In this document: positions 1 to 8,267 of the stretch, one piece after another
How positions within the stretch are numbered: position 1 is the stretch's first letter
How the letters are laid out: each line of letters starts with the position of its first letter
From: CBFHOS01 sp965657645
Lineage (GTDB): Bacteria > Pseudomonadota > Alphaproteobacteria > Puniceispirillales > Puniceispirillaceae
DNA: 64,000 nt
Reading direction: 5' to 3'
Assembly (NCBI GenBank): GCA_965657645.1
Contig: CBFHOS010000001.1
Coordinates: forward strand, 124,001-188,000
Notes under the pieces: model-generated
The model's database searches: none
What the model was told of the DNA's origin: nothing
Seen by the model: only the letters and a program-made list of their open reading frames with translations
Translations under genes and position numbers: made by a program

Positions 1-7
1 GACAGGT

Positions 8-45
8 CCGGTAATTACATCCCGTAATTACATCCGGTAACTTGG
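8..45. repeat. 13-bp tandem repeat, about 2.5 copies
   Basis: The unit CCGGTAATTACAT occurs at 8-20, as CCCGTAATTACAT at 21-33, and a third degenerate start follows at 34. It lies just downstream of the dnaQ stop codon in otherwise gene-free sequence (1-97). It is one of many short tandem duplications at gene borders in this window. No coding or promoter function is evident. Confidence 0.6.
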
Positions 46-97
46 GGCTGGTAATTTCGGGCCTATATCACAAAGCTGGCGTTATGGGCTGGGACAA

Positions 98-808
98 TCA
101 ACTGCGCTTCCAGATTGGGTTGTCGATTGATTGCAAAAACTGCTCATGCGCCGCTTTTTCTTCATCGCTCGCGCTATGCGGGCGGGCGGCCAGTGTTTTA
201 TCACTGGTGATATTAAATCCACCTACATCCACCGAGGCCGGATCATTATCCGCGGATTTCTTGCTAGGGCTAGCTGGATCCAGCGACAGGCCGGGTTGGC
301 GACCGCCAATGAGTTCGATATAGACCTCGGCCAATAGATCAGCATCAACCAATGCACCATGCAAATCACGGTGGCTATTATCAATTTCAAACCGTTTGCA
401 AAGCGCGTTGAGGTTGGCTTGTGCGCCGGGGAATTTCTTACGCGCCATAGCCAGCGTGTCGATCGCCTGTGACATTGGAAATACCGGCTTGCCGAGACGC
501 TCTAATTCAGCGTTCAGGAAACCAACGTCAAAGCTGGCATTGTGAATGACCATTTTATCCTCGCCAACAAAGGCCAGAAACTCATCGGCGATATCGGCAA
601 AAAGCGGCTTATCAGCGAGAAATTCAGTGCTAATGCCATGCACTCTAAAAGCGCCTTCCTCAATTTCACGCTCTGGATTGATATAGAGATGGAGCTGGAC
701 ACCGGTTGGGGTGTGATTGATCATTTCGAGCGCACCAATCTCAATCACGCGGTGCCCCTCGGCCGGGCTAATGCCGGTGGTCTCAGTATCAAGAACAATC
801 TCACGCAT
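98..808 (-). CDS. dnaQ: DNA polymerase III epsilon subunit (3'-5' proofreading exonuclease)
   Basis: This is the proofreading exonuclease subunit of the replicative polymerase. The 236-residue protein shows the DEDDh exonuclease motifs: ExoI DTET (Asp7, Glu9), ExoII HNASFD (Asp94) and ExoIII HGALVDAD (His150, Asp155). All catalytic residues are present. Residues from about 170 to the end are a polar, Ser/Asp-rich segment, which in this family carries the region that binds the polymerase subunit. It starts at ATG 808, overlapping the coaE stop by 8 bp, so it is translationally linked as the last gene of ppsR-maf-coaE-dnaQ. This order beside hemE is standard in Alphaproteobacteria. Confidence 0.96.
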   Translation of the reverse strand: MREIVLDTETTGISPAEGHRVIEIGALEMINHTPTGVQLHLYINPEREIEEGAFRVHGISTEFLADKPLFADIADEFLAFVGEDKMVIHNASFDVGFLNAELERLGKPVFPMSQAIDTLAMARKKFPGAQANLNALCKRFEIDNSHRDLHGALVDADLLAEVYIELIGGRQPGLSLDPASPSKKSADNDPASVDVGGFNITSDKTLAARPHSASDEEKAAHEQFLQSIDNPIWKRS

Positions 809-1436
809 CGCGCTGGTCTCTCTTTTCGTGTTTTTGCAATATATCTTCTAATTCAGACGCCATCCACGCGCCTAATTCGGCATCGGTCTTGGCAATCGAA
901 ATTTCGGTATTAAGCACAAGATCAGCCTTGCCTACTTTTTCTGCAATCGGGATCTGGCTCTGTAAAATCCCCCGCAACTTTGGATCATCCATCGCCGGAC
1001 GCGCCATTGCCCGTTCATATTGTATGGCAGAATCCGCATAGGCAAGGATGATATAATCACATAAATCATCGCCGCCGACCTCAAATAATAGCGGTATATC
1101 GAGAATGACAAAGCGTGCGCCCAAGTCGCGCTGCGCATCCAAAAAGTGATCACGGTGATTAGCCACCAGAGGGTGCAGGATAGATTCCAACTGGCGGCGT
1201 TTTTCCGGATCATTGAAAACCAGACGGCCAAGCATAGCCCGGTCAATTGCCCCATCCACCTTTTGCATATCAGCACCAAATTCAGCGATCACCATCGGCA
1301 CAGCACGTCCGTTCGGGCCAAGCAATTCATGCACCGCGGCATCAGCGTCATGCAGAGGGATATCGCGATCACGAAACATCTGGGCGATGGTGGATTTTCC
1401 CGTGGCGATACCGCCGGTAAGACCAATAATCAGCAT
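801..1436 (-). CDS. coaE: dephospho-CoA kinase
   Basis: It catalyses the last step of coenzyme A synthesis, ATP-dependent 3'-phosphorylation of dephospho-CoA. The N-terminus carries the P-loop GGIATGKST (about residues 8-16), followed by the family's DADAAVHELLG segment and DIPLLFE. The 211-residue length is normal. ATG 1436 is preferred; an upstream TTG at 1442 would add two residues and overlap the maf stop by 3 bp. It sits between maf and dnaQ with almost no spacing, so it is probably co-transcribed with both. Confidence 0.95.
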   Translation of the reverse strand: MLIIGLTGGIATGKSTIAQMFRDRDIPLHDADAAVHELLGPNGRAVPMVIAEFGADMQKVDGAIDRAMLGRLVFNDPEKRRQLESILHPLVANHRDHFLDAQRDLGARFVILDIPLLFEVGGDDLCDYIILAYADSAIQYERAMARPAMDDPKLRGILQSQIPIAEKVGKADLVLNTEISIAKTDAELGAWMASELEDILQKHEKRDQRDA

Positions 1437-1438
1437 GA

Positions 1439-2077
1439 TCAACCAGCCTTTATAGCGCCATTAGGCGCCAAGCCATGTTCGCGAAGGAACGCCAGCAAAT
1501 CGAGCAATGGCATACCAAGAACAGCATAATGACAGCCAGAAATTTTGGTGAATAAATGCGCGCCCAAAGCTTCGATTTGATAACTGCCCGGGCTGAATAA
1601 CGCGGCCTCACCCATCGCCGCTAGATAGCTATCGATGAAATCAGGGGCCAACCGGCGCATTTGCAATGTTGGCGTTTCGACATGATGCCAGATCCGGACA
1701 CCATCGCGAAACACCACGACAGCGGTAATGAGCTGGTGCGTTTTGCCAGACAGAAAGGCAAGCTGTTCGCCCGCTTCTTTGGCGTTTTTTGGCTTTGAGA
1801 TAATCTCGCCGTCACAAACAAGGATCTGATCACTGCCAATGATAAAATGGCCTTGTCCATATTGCTGGGCAATGGCGGCGGCCTTCATTTCGGCTAGTAA
1901 AATAGCGATATCCAGCGGTTCGATATTCTCGGCCCGGCCAGCATGTTTAATTGCGGCTTCGTTAATCGCGGCGGGTTCTGCGGTAAAGGCAATTCCGGCC
2001 GATGCCAACATGGCGACCCTTGTTTGGCTGGCCGATGCCAAAATCACCCGATAATCCGGAATGGTAAATAGATCCAT
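1439..2077 (-). CDS. maf: Maf-family nucleoside triphosphate pyrophosphatase
   Basis: Maf proteins hydrolyse non-canonical or modified nucleoside triphosphates to monophosphates ('house cleaning'). The 212-residue protein has the signature SASQTR (residues 15-20, usually SASPRR) and the GSDQ segment (81-84) with the catalytic-site aspartate, followed by a KTHQLIT stretch typical of the family. Start is ATG 2077. It is separated from ppsR by about 38 bp that are almost entirely a 15-bp tandem repeat, and lies directly upstream of coaE. Substrate subclass (dTTP/UTP or m7GTP) cannot be settled from motifs alone. Confidence 0.93.
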   Translation of the reverse strand: MDLFTIPDYRVILASASQTRVAMLASAGIAFTAEPAAINEAAIKHAGRAENIEPLDIAILLAEMKAAAIAQQYGQGHFIIGSDQILVCDGEIISKPKNAKEAGEQLAFLSGKTHQLITAVVVFRDGVRIWHHVETPTLQMRRLAPDFIDSYLAAMGEAALFSPGSYQIEALGAHLFTKISGCHYAVLGMPLLDLLAFLREHGLAPNGAIKAG

Positions 2078-2084
2078 TGCTATT

Positions 2085-2159
2085 CTTAACTTCCCTGGTC
2101 TTAACTTCCTTGGTCTTAACTTCCCTGGTCTTGGCTCTCTTGGTCTTGGCTTTCTTGGC
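2085..2159. repeat. 15-bp tandem repeat, five copies, across the ppsR stop codon
   Basis: Five consecutive units related to CTTAACTTCCCTGGT start at 2085, 2100, 2115, 2130 and 2145; the last two carry TTGG in place of TTAA. Read on the minus strand, units 5 and 4 encode the QESQD repeat at the PpsR C-terminus, and unit 3 supplies the TAA stop. The period is a multiple of three, so copy-number change alters protein length without a frameshift. Confidence 0.85.
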
Positions 2160-2964
2160 GGCTTGTTTGCAGGTGAATAATTGCCGCGGCGGTTTCCTCA
2201 ACCGAGCGCCGCGTCACATCAATAACCGGCCATTTATGCTTGGTGAATAGACGGCGGGCCTGACGCACTTCATCTTCGATGGCATCTTGGTCGGAATAAT
2301 TGAGATTTTGTTCATCCGCCATCGCAATTTGCCTAGTGCGTCGCACTTGGCTGAGGCGTTTTGGATCATTGGTCAGGCCAATAACCAGAATATCCAGACC
2401 ATCAAGATAATGGATAGGAAATTCAACGCCCGGAACAAGGGCATAATTGGCCACCCGATAACCACGATGAGCCAGATACATAGAGGTTGGTGTTTTTGAC
2501 GTTCGCGAAACACCAACCAACAGGATATCCGCATTTGCCAGATTACCCATATTCAAGCCGTCATCATGGCTAACCGCGAAATCAACGGCGGCGATACGGT
2601 TGAAATAGGCCTTGTCCAATTTGCGCTGGCGACCGGGCAGGTTTTGCGAGGCAAGACCCAAAACCTCGCCAAGCAAACTAACCACCGGATCGAGAACCGA
2701 TGCATAGGGAACATTTGCTTTGGTACAGCGCTCTTCAAATTGCTGGCGCAGGTTAGAATCGACAATACTCATTAACAAAATGCCCGGGCTACGCTCGACC
2801 CCAGCAAAGACAGCGTCCAAATGGCGCTCACTGCGGACCAATGTCCACACATGTTCGGTCGCCGTAACCGCAGGGAATTGCGCCAAACACGCTCTGGCGA
2901 TCTGGTGCACAGTTTCACCGGTAGAGTCAGAAACCAGATGGATATGTAATTCTTGTTGTACCAT
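2116..2964 (-). CDS. ppsR: Pyruvate, phosphate dikinase / PEP synthase regulatory protein (DUF299)
   Basis: This family is a bifunctional ADP-dependent kinase/Pi-dependent pyrophosphorylase that inactivates and reactivates pyruvate phosphate dikinase or PEP synthase at a threonine. The protein begins with the family's HLVSDSTGET motif and carries the P-loop-like GVSRTSKTPTS at about residues 151-161. ATG 2964 is chosen (282 aa); a TTG two codons upstream is possible. The last dozen or so residues (QESQD repeats) are encoded by a tandem DNA repeat and look dispensable. It is the first gene of the leftward operon and borders the candidate origin. The target enzyme is not in this window. Confidence 0.93.
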   Translation of the reverse strand: MVQQELHIHLVSDSTGETVHQIARACLAQFPAVTATEHVWTLVRSERHLDAVFAGVERSPGILLMSIVDSNLRQQFEERCTKANVPYASVLDPVVSLLGEVLGLASQNLPGRQRKLDKAYFNRIAAVDFAVSHDDGLNMGNLANADILLVGVSRTSKTPTSMYLAHRGYRVANYALVPGVEFPIHYLDGLDILVIGLTNDPKRLSQVRRTRQIAMADEQNLNYSDQDAIEDEVRQARRLFTKHKWPVIDVTRRSVEETAAAIIHLQTSRQESQDQESQDQGS

Positions 2965-3039
2965 GCCCAAAACCTATCGGGTCAGACATCCATTGTCACG
3001 GTGTTTGTCGGGTGGGTCGGGCGGTAAAAAGGACAACAG

Positions 3040-3367
3040 ACCGAGGATAAAACCGGGGATAGTGTTAGTAATAACATTTGCCGATTGGGGATTATTTTAT
3101 ATGCCGCCTGATAAGTAGGGATATTTATACGTTGGCCCAATAATGATCCCCATGTTGATAAATGTGTATCTCAAAAGAATGGATTTTGGGGATATTTCGT
3201 AAGCACCTCAAAAAATATGTAAAAACGCGCCCACAAGCTGGATAGTTTTGTGTATAAACTGGGGACAACCATAAAAACCGGTTTATCCCCAACGATCTAC
3301 TACTTCTACTACCTTATATTTAACCATCTATTATTTATTGTTATAAAACGAAATTTATGGAAACGAC
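3040..3367. other. Candidate chromosomal replication origin (oriC)
   Basis: This lies in a 403-bp gene-free gap between the divergent ppsR and hemE, where several alphaproteobacterial origins lie. Six boxes share the core ATCCCC/GGGGAT (one GGGGAC): CGGGGATAG 3054-3062, TGGGGATTA 3086-3094, TGATCCCCA 3144-3152, TGGGGATAT 3187-3195, TGGGGACAA 3260-3268 and TTATCCCCA 3283-3291. The last differs from the DnaA box TTATCCACA at one base. From 3292 to 3362 the DNA is very AT-rich and could unwind. A TTAACCAT (CtrA-like half site) lies at 3320-3327. Genes on both sides point away from it, and parS and parAB are within 10 kb. The hemE promoter must also be here. Confidence 0.7.
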
Positions 3368-4399
3368 ATGACCGCGAGTTTGTTACTTCAAACCTTATCT
3401 GGAACCAAGCAGGCACAAACGCCTATATGGATTATGCGACAAGCAGGACGGTATCTGGCAGAATATCGCGCGGTTAGAGCATCTGAACCTGATTTTATCT
3501 CTTTTTGCTTAAACCCAGAAAAAGCTGTGAAGGTGACTTTACAACCAATAGATCGCTTTAATCTGGATGCAGCCATCATATTTTCAGATATTTTAATGGT
3601 CCCTTGGGCACTAGATCGGAATGTGCATTTCAAAACAGGTGTGGGGCCATTACTTGATCCTCTGGCGGCGCCGGGTGATGTCGATGACGCGTTGCTCGAA
3701 AATTTCATCGATAAATTAGCCCCCGTCGGCCACGCCATCAAAAAGTGTCGGGCGCAATTGGCCGGCGATAAAGCACTAATAGGATTTGCCGGTGCGCCAT
3801 GGACAATTATCACTTATATGGCGGAAGGCGGCACATCACGCGATTTTCCAACAGCGCGGCAATGGGTGTGGAGCGATAAAAAAGGCGTTGAAAAGCTATT
3901 AGAGCAGTTAATCCATGCAACGGCTGAGTTTTTAACTCTGCAAGCCCGCAATGGAGCTGATGTATTGATGCTATTTGATAGCTGGGCGAGTGCCATCCCA
4001 GCATCCCAACGTGAATGGATGATTATTGAACCTGCTCGCAAAATTATCGAACAATTGCGTAAAAATGGCGTTACCCAGCCGGTAATTGGATTTCCAAAAG
4101 GTATCGGTGAAGGTCTTATTCGCTATGCTCATGAGAGCGGCGTTGATGCGGTTGGTCTTGATCATGGCGTTGATCCGCAGTGGGTTGGGGAGAATTTGCC
4201 AAAATCGATGCCTGTTCAAGGCAATCTCGATCCGCTCAGTCTAGTTAGTGGCGGCGATGATATGCTGCGGGCTGTTGATGGAATTATGACTGCATTTGAT
4301 GATCGGCCGCATATTTTTAATCTGGGGCATGGTATAACACCGCCAACACCAGTGGAAAATCTGGCGGCATTGCTTGAGTATGTGAGGAGCTGGAGATGA
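3368..4399 (+). CDS. hemE: uroporphyrinogen decarboxylase
   Basis: It removes the four acetate carboxyls of uroporphyrinogen III to give coproporphyrinogen III in haem synthesis. The 343-residue cytosolic protein has the two family signatures: PIWIMRQAGRYL (residues 19-30) and GFAGAPWTI (about 138-146). The C-terminal NLGHGITP segment is also diagnostic. Start is ATG 3368, following the AT-rich candidate origin. It overlaps hemJ by 4 bp (ATGA), so the two haem genes are translationally coupled. No hemH is present beside them. Confidence 0.97.
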   Translation: MTASLLLQTLSGTKQAQTPIWIMRQAGRYLAEYRAVRASEPDFISFCLNPEKAVKVTLQPIDRFNLDAAIIFSDILMVPWALDRNVHFKTGVGPLLDPLAAPGDVDDALLENFIDKLAPVGHAIKKCRAQLAGDKALIGFAGAPWTIITYMAEGGTSRDFPTARQWVWSDKKGVEKLLEQLIHATAEFLTLQARNGADVLMLFDSWASAIPASQREWMIIEPARKIIEQLRKNGVTQPVIGFPKGIGEGLIRYAHESGVDAVGLDHGVDPQWVGENLPKSMPVQGNLDPLSLVSGGDDMLRAVDGIMTAFDDRPHIFNLGHGITPPTPVENLAALLEYVRSWR

Positions 4400-4824
4400 G
4401 TTACGATATTTTAAAGGCAATTCACTTGATTGCGGTGATGTCATGGATGGTTGGATTGTTATATTTGCCGCGGTTATTTGTGTATCATTCACAATCTCCA
4501 CTTGGCTCGGTCCAGTCTGAAACCTTCAAAATCATGGAACGGCGTTTGTTAACGGCGATTATGAATCCGGCGATGATCTTGACCTTTATCTTGGGCTTTT
4601 GGATGTTGTGGGATAATCCGAGCCTGTTTTATGAAGGCTGGATGCAGGTAAAGCTGGTTTGTGTGTTCGCAATGGCCGGTGTTCACGGCAAATTTTCCAA
4701 GATGCGCCGGTTATTTGAAAATGATCAGGCGGTAATGAATGATAAAACCTATCGGATTTGGAACGAAGTCCCGACAGTGTTAATGATTATTATTGTTGTG
4801 ATGGTTATCGTTAAGCCTCTGTAA
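4396..4824 (+). CDS. hemJ: protoporphyrinogen IX oxidase, HemJ type
   Basis: HemJ oxidises protoporphyrinogen IX to protoporphyrin IX in bacteria that lack HemG and HemY. This 142-residue membrane protein has about four hydrophobic segments and the family N-terminus, with the conserved His in AIHLIAVMSWMVGLLYLPRL and a VYH motif after the first helix. The segment MNPAMILTFILGFWML is the second helix. It overlaps the hemE stop by 4 bp and is followed by a 198-bp gap before rho. Length and position match other alphaproteobacteria. Confidence 0.92.
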   Translation: MSYDILKAIHLIAVMSWMVGLLYLPRLFVYHSQSPLGSVQSETFKIMERRLLTAIMNPAMILTFILGFWMLWDNPSLFYEGWMQVKLVCVFAMAGVHGKFSKMRRLFENDQAVMNDKTYRIWNEVPTVLMIIIVVMVIVKPL

Positions 4825-4922
4825 TAATTGGTACAATTTGTGAATACCGGCGCAAAATGGGCATCAAATTGATGATCGCCCAGCCCAGTAGTATGACTGA
4901 ACGCTGTAAAAATTTTCACTAA

Positions 4923-4952
4923 TTGACTTTTTTGTATAGGTATCATCATAAT
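4923..4952 (+). promoter_or_regulatory. Possible sigma-70-type promoter of rho
   Basis: TTGACT (4923-4928) and CATAAT (4947-4952) are separated by 18 bp, in the 198-bp gap between hemJ and rho. A 10-bp palindrome GCGGGCCCGC follows in the predicted leader. Only sequence resemblance supports this. Confidence 0.35.
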
Positions 4953-5022
4953 GGCGGGCCCGCTATTCTGCGGTTTGACGCTCCATGCGTCCCTGTTTTC
5001 AAAAAAAATATTGAGTTGAGCT

Positions 5023-6282
5023 ATGCATCTCCAGGACTTGAAACTTAAATCCCCCGCCGAGCTCCTAGCCTATGCTGAGGAGGTCGAAGTCGAAAACGCG
5101 TCGACCTTGCGCAAGCAGGATATGATGTTCGCGATCCTAAAGCAGCTTGCCGATAATGAAGTGGCAATCTACGGCAGTGGGGTTTTGGAAGTTCTGTCGG
5201 ACGGTTTCGGCTTTTTGCGTGCACCTGAATCTAATTATCTACCGGGTCCAGATGATATTTATGTGTCACCGAGCCAAGTGCGGCGCTTTAGCTTGCGCAC
5301 AGGTGACACGGTTGAAGGCGAAATTCGCGCACCAAAAGACGGTGAGCGTTATTTTGCGCTGTTGAAAGTGGCGACAATTAACTTTGAAGAGCCGGATGCG
5401 GTTCGTCACCGGATTAATTTCGACAATTTAACGCCGCTTTATCCAGAAGAAAAACTGACGCTGGAATTGCCATTCAATCCGGATAAGAAAGATAATACCC
5501 CGCGGGTTATCGATCTGGTCTCGCCAATGGGTAAGGGCCAGCGTGGTTTGATCGTGGCGCCGCCGCGTACCGGTAAGACTATGATGCTGCAGAGCATCGC
5601 GCATGCCATTTCGGAAAACCATCCAGAGGTCTATCTGATCGTTCTGCTTATCGATGAACGCCCAGAGGAAGTGACTGACATGCAACGCTCAGTTCGTGGT
5701 GAGGTGATTTCTTCAACCTTTGACGAACCAGCGTCAAGACACGTGCAAGTTACTGAAATGGTTATAGAAAAAGCCAAACGGCTTGTGGAACACAAGCGTG
5801 ATGTGGTGATCCTGCTGGATTCGATCACGCGTCTGGCACGGGCCTACAACACTGTGGTGCCATCATCTGGCAAGGTGTTGACCGGTGGTGTGGACGCCAA
5901 TGCATTGCAACGGCCAAAACGATTCTTTGGTGCGGCCCGTAACGTCGAAGAAGGCGGCTCGCTCACTATCATTGCAACGGCGCTGATCGAAACAGGGTCG
6001 CGCATGGATGAAGTGATCTTTGAAGAATTTAAGGGCACCGGTAACAGCGAGGTCATCCTTGATCGCAAGCTTTCAGACAAGCGGACGTTCCCAGCCATCG
6101 ATATCACCAAGTCAGGCACACGCAAAGAAGAGTTGCTTGTCGATAAGGGCACGCTTGCGAAAATGTGGGTATTGCGCCGTATCTTGATGCAGATGGGACC
6201 GGTTGATGCGATGGAGTTCCTGATCGATAAGCTCAAGAATTCAAAGAGCAATGATGACTTCTTTGACCAGATGAATAGCTAG
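5023..6282 (+). CDS. rho: transcription termination factor Rho
   Basis: Rho is a hexameric RNA-dependent ATPase helicase that ends transcription. The 419-residue protein shows the N-terminal helical domain, the RNA-binding cold-shock-like segment with GFGFLR (61-66), the P-loop APPRTGKT (179-186), the Walker B LIVLLIDERPEE, and the Q/R-loop regions near SSGKVLTGGVD. The length is normal. It is transcribed away from the candidate origin, downstream of hemE-hemJ. Its TAG stop (6280-6282) overlaps the TAG stop of the convergent ogt gene within a CTAG palindrome, leaving no room for a separate intrinsic terminator. Confidence 0.98.
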   Translation: MHLQDLKLKSPAELLAYAEEVEVENASTLRKQDMMFAILKQLADNEVAIYGSGVLEVLSDGFGFLRAPESNYLPGPDDIYVSPSQVRRFSLRTGDTVEGEIRAPKDGERYFALLKVATINFEEPDAVRHRINFDNLTPLYPEEKLTLELPFNPDKKDNTPRVIDLVSPMGKGQRGLIVAPPRTGKTMMLQSIAHAISENHPEVYLIVLLIDERPEEVTDMQRSVRGEVISSTFDEPASRHVQVTEMVIEKAKRLVEHKRDVVILLDSITRLARAYNTVVPSSGKVLTGGVDANALQRPKRFFGAARNVEEGGSLTIIATALIETGSRMDEVIFEEFKGTGNSEVILDRKLSDKRTFPAIDITKSGTRKEELLVDKGTLAKMWVLRRILMQMGPVDAMEFLIDKLKNSKSNDDFFDQMNS

Positions 6283-6776
6283 GCCAGTCGCTCTAGGTCT
6301 ATTAGCGTTTGTTTGCGTCCAAGATTGGCTGGATGCTGGGGACTATCGTCACTGCCGCCACCATAATTACCTAGTGATCCGTCCGATTTCACCACGCGGT
6401 GACACGGATAGATGATTGGTATCGGATTGCTGGAACAGGCGGTGCCAGCGGCCCGGGCGGCTTTCGGCCTAGCGGCGGCGGCGGCAAACTCTTTATAGGT
6501 CCAAACCGTGCCATAAGGAATTGTCACCATTACATCCAACCAGCGCCGTGCGGCCATACCTTTGCCCTCTGGCGATAGCGGCAAATCAAAGGTGCGGCGG
6601 GTTTTGCCGAGATATTCTTGCAATTGCCGCATTGTTTCACGTGAAACATCATCGGGGTTATCGGCTTCATCCCACTTAGTCTGGTCCCAATCCAGCCTGA
6701 TTAGGGCATTGCCATCACTTATCGGGCGCATCCAACCCAATTCTGTGTGAAAACTAATATGATATATGCCGCTCAT
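6279..6776 (-). CDS. ogt: methylated-DNA-[protein]-cysteine S-methyltransferase
   Basis: This suicide repair protein transfers the alkyl group of O6-alkylguanine to its own cysteine. The active-site motif PCHRV is present (Cys125), preceded by the IPYGTVWTYKEFA helix-turn-helix entry and followed by GNYGGG. ATG 6776 gives 165 residues; a TTG at 6821 would add 15 residues without clear support. A perfect parS site overlaps codons 44-49, so the protein carries VSRETM there. It is convergent with rho and divergent from mnmE. Confidence 0.93.
   Translation of the reverse strand: MSGIYHISFHTELGWMRPISDGNALIRLDWDQTKWDEADNPDDVSRETMRQLQEYLGKTRRTFDLPLSPEGKGMAARRWLDVMVTIPYGTVWTYKEFAAAAARPKAARAAGTACSSNPIPIIYPCHRVVKSDGSLGNYGGGSDDSPQHPANLGRKQTLIDLERLA
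6633..6648. other. parS centromere site 1
   Basis: TGTTTCACGTGAAACA is a perfect match to the 16-bp palindromic parS consensus bound by ParB. It lies inside ogt, about 3.3 kb from the candidate origin and 5 kb from parB. ParB loads as a CTP-dependent clamp on such sites. Confidence 0.95.
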
Positions 6777-6898
6777 ATTTGTTCGTTTCTGCCCGTGGGG
6801 CGTGGTTTGTTGGTTTGACAATGGTGAACCATCTTGCCGAATGGTCCTAAGATCTTTATCACTCGTTAACCTTCATAGCCTATTGTGAAAGGCCAGTC

Positions 6899-8242
6899 AT
6901 GGCAGTTGATGGCGATACAATTTTTGCTCTAGCAACGCCGCCGGGTAAATCGGCGATTGCGGTCATTCGCATTAGCGGCCCACAGGCTAGTGGTGCGCCG
7001 GCGGTGTTTGGCGCGAATTGTCCGGAGCCGGGGCGCTTTTCTGTAGCGCGGCTCTGTGACGACGTAGGTCGGATGATTGACCAGGTTGTTATTCTGTTTA
7101 TGGCTGGACCGCGCTCTAGTACCGGCGAGGATGTGACTGAAATCCATTGTCATGGTAGCCGGGCTGTAACGCTAACGCTGTTGGATAGGCTCGCCAAGGC
7201 CGATGGCTTTCGGCCAGCTGAACCGGGGGAATTTACCCATCGGGCCTTTCACCATGACAAAATGGATCTATCTGGGGCTGAGGGGTTGGCCGATCTGATC
7301 GATGCAGAGACTGATATCCAGCTATCACAAGCATGGAACCAGATGGATGGGGCATTGCGCCGGCCAGTAATGGCGTGGCGGACGGCACTCATTTCTATTT
7401 CTGGCCAGCTGGAGGCACTGATTGATTTTGCCGATGAGAGCTTGCCGCCTAGCATAGAGGCACAGCTGCGGGGGGAAACCGAGCAACTAATCGAGACATT
7501 GTCGGCGCATCTAGATGATGGTCGGTATGGTGAGATTGTGCGCGGCGGTGTATCGGTGGCGTTGGTTGGTCCGGTGAATGCCGGTAAATCGACATTGCTT
7601 AATCGGCTGGCTGGCCGTGACGCAGCGATTGTCTCGCATGAGGCGGGAACCACGCGTGATATCGTTTCGGTTAGGTTGGATATTGGCGGTATTCCGGCAA
7701 ATATCATGGATACGGCCGGTATACGAAGCGGCGTTGGCAGTGTTGAGGAAGAGGGTATCCGCCGCGCTATCGAGGCGGCCGGAACGGCCCATATCACGGT
7801 TTTGGTGATGGATGGATCAATCAAAGACTGGCAGGACACGGCGCAAATCCTCAGCGCGCACATTGGCGGGGATTCTATTCTATTGGTGAATAAGGCAGAT
7901 CTTGGGGTTGTTGGCGTATTGCCCGACGGGTCTATTGGGATATCGCTCAAATCCGGGGATGATACTGCCGTAGATATTCTAATCGAGCGGTTGATTAGCT
8001 TAATGGCTCCGGCCAATAAAGCGGCGCAGACACCATTGATTACACGGGCACGGCACCGTGCGGCGATTGAGGTGGCGGCGACTGGCCTTAGACAGGCACT
8101 GTCGCATGATTTTCATGATAGCCCTGAATTAGCGGCTGAGGATTTCCGCCAAGCCGCAGTGGCATTAGGGCGGATTACCGGCGAAATTGACGTTGAAGAG
8201 CTGTTAGGCTCAATCTTTTCGTCCTTTTGTATTGGAAAGTAG
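6899..8242 (+). CDS. mnmE: tRNA modification GTPase MnmE
   Basis: With MnmG it forms 5-carboxymethylaminomethyl- or aminomethyl-uridine at the wobble position of certain tRNAs. The 447-residue protein has the N-terminal folate-binding domain, a GTPase domain inserted in a helical domain (P-loop GPVNAGKS 224-231, TTRD, DTAG, NKAD), and the C-terminal CIGK catalytic cysteine motif. Start is ATG 6899. It ends 25 bp before the mnmG ATG and begins the rightward run mnmE-mnmG-rsmG-parA-parB. Confidence 0.97.
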   Translation: MAVDGDTIFALATPPGKSAIAVIRISGPQASGAPAVFGANCPEPGRFSVARLCDDVGRMIDQVVILFMAGPRSSTGEDVTEIHCHGSRAVTLTLLDRLAKADGFRPAEPGEFTHRAFHHDKMDLSGAEGLADLIDAETDIQLSQAWNQMDGALRRPVMAWRTALISISGQLEALIDFADESLPPSIEAQLRGETEQLIETLSAHLDDGRYGEIVRGGVSVALVGPVNAGKSTLLNRLAGRDAAIVSHEAGTTRDIVSVRLDIGGIPANIMDTAGIRSGVGSVEEEGIRRAIEAAGTAHITVLVMDGSIKDWQDTAQILSAHIGGDSILLVNKADLGVVGVLPDGSIGISLKSGDDTAVDILIERLISLMAPANKAAQTPLITRARHRAAIEVAATGLRQALSHDFHDSPELAAEDFRQAAVALGRITGEIDVEELLGSIFSSFCIGK

Positions 8243-8267
8243 CGAAAAAAAGAGGCATAAGGTGCCT

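Noticed and set aside
6815..6853. TTGACA at 6815 as an mnmE promoter
   Set aside because: No -10-like hexamer at 16-18 bp; the nearest (TAAGAT) is 27 bp away.
7249..8016. A 255-codon open frame antisense to mnmE
   Set aside because: mnmE is certain from its GTPase motifs; the antisense frame has no recognisable domain or ribosome-binding site and arises from codon bias. The same holds for long antisense frames in mnmG, leuS, ftsK and ffh.
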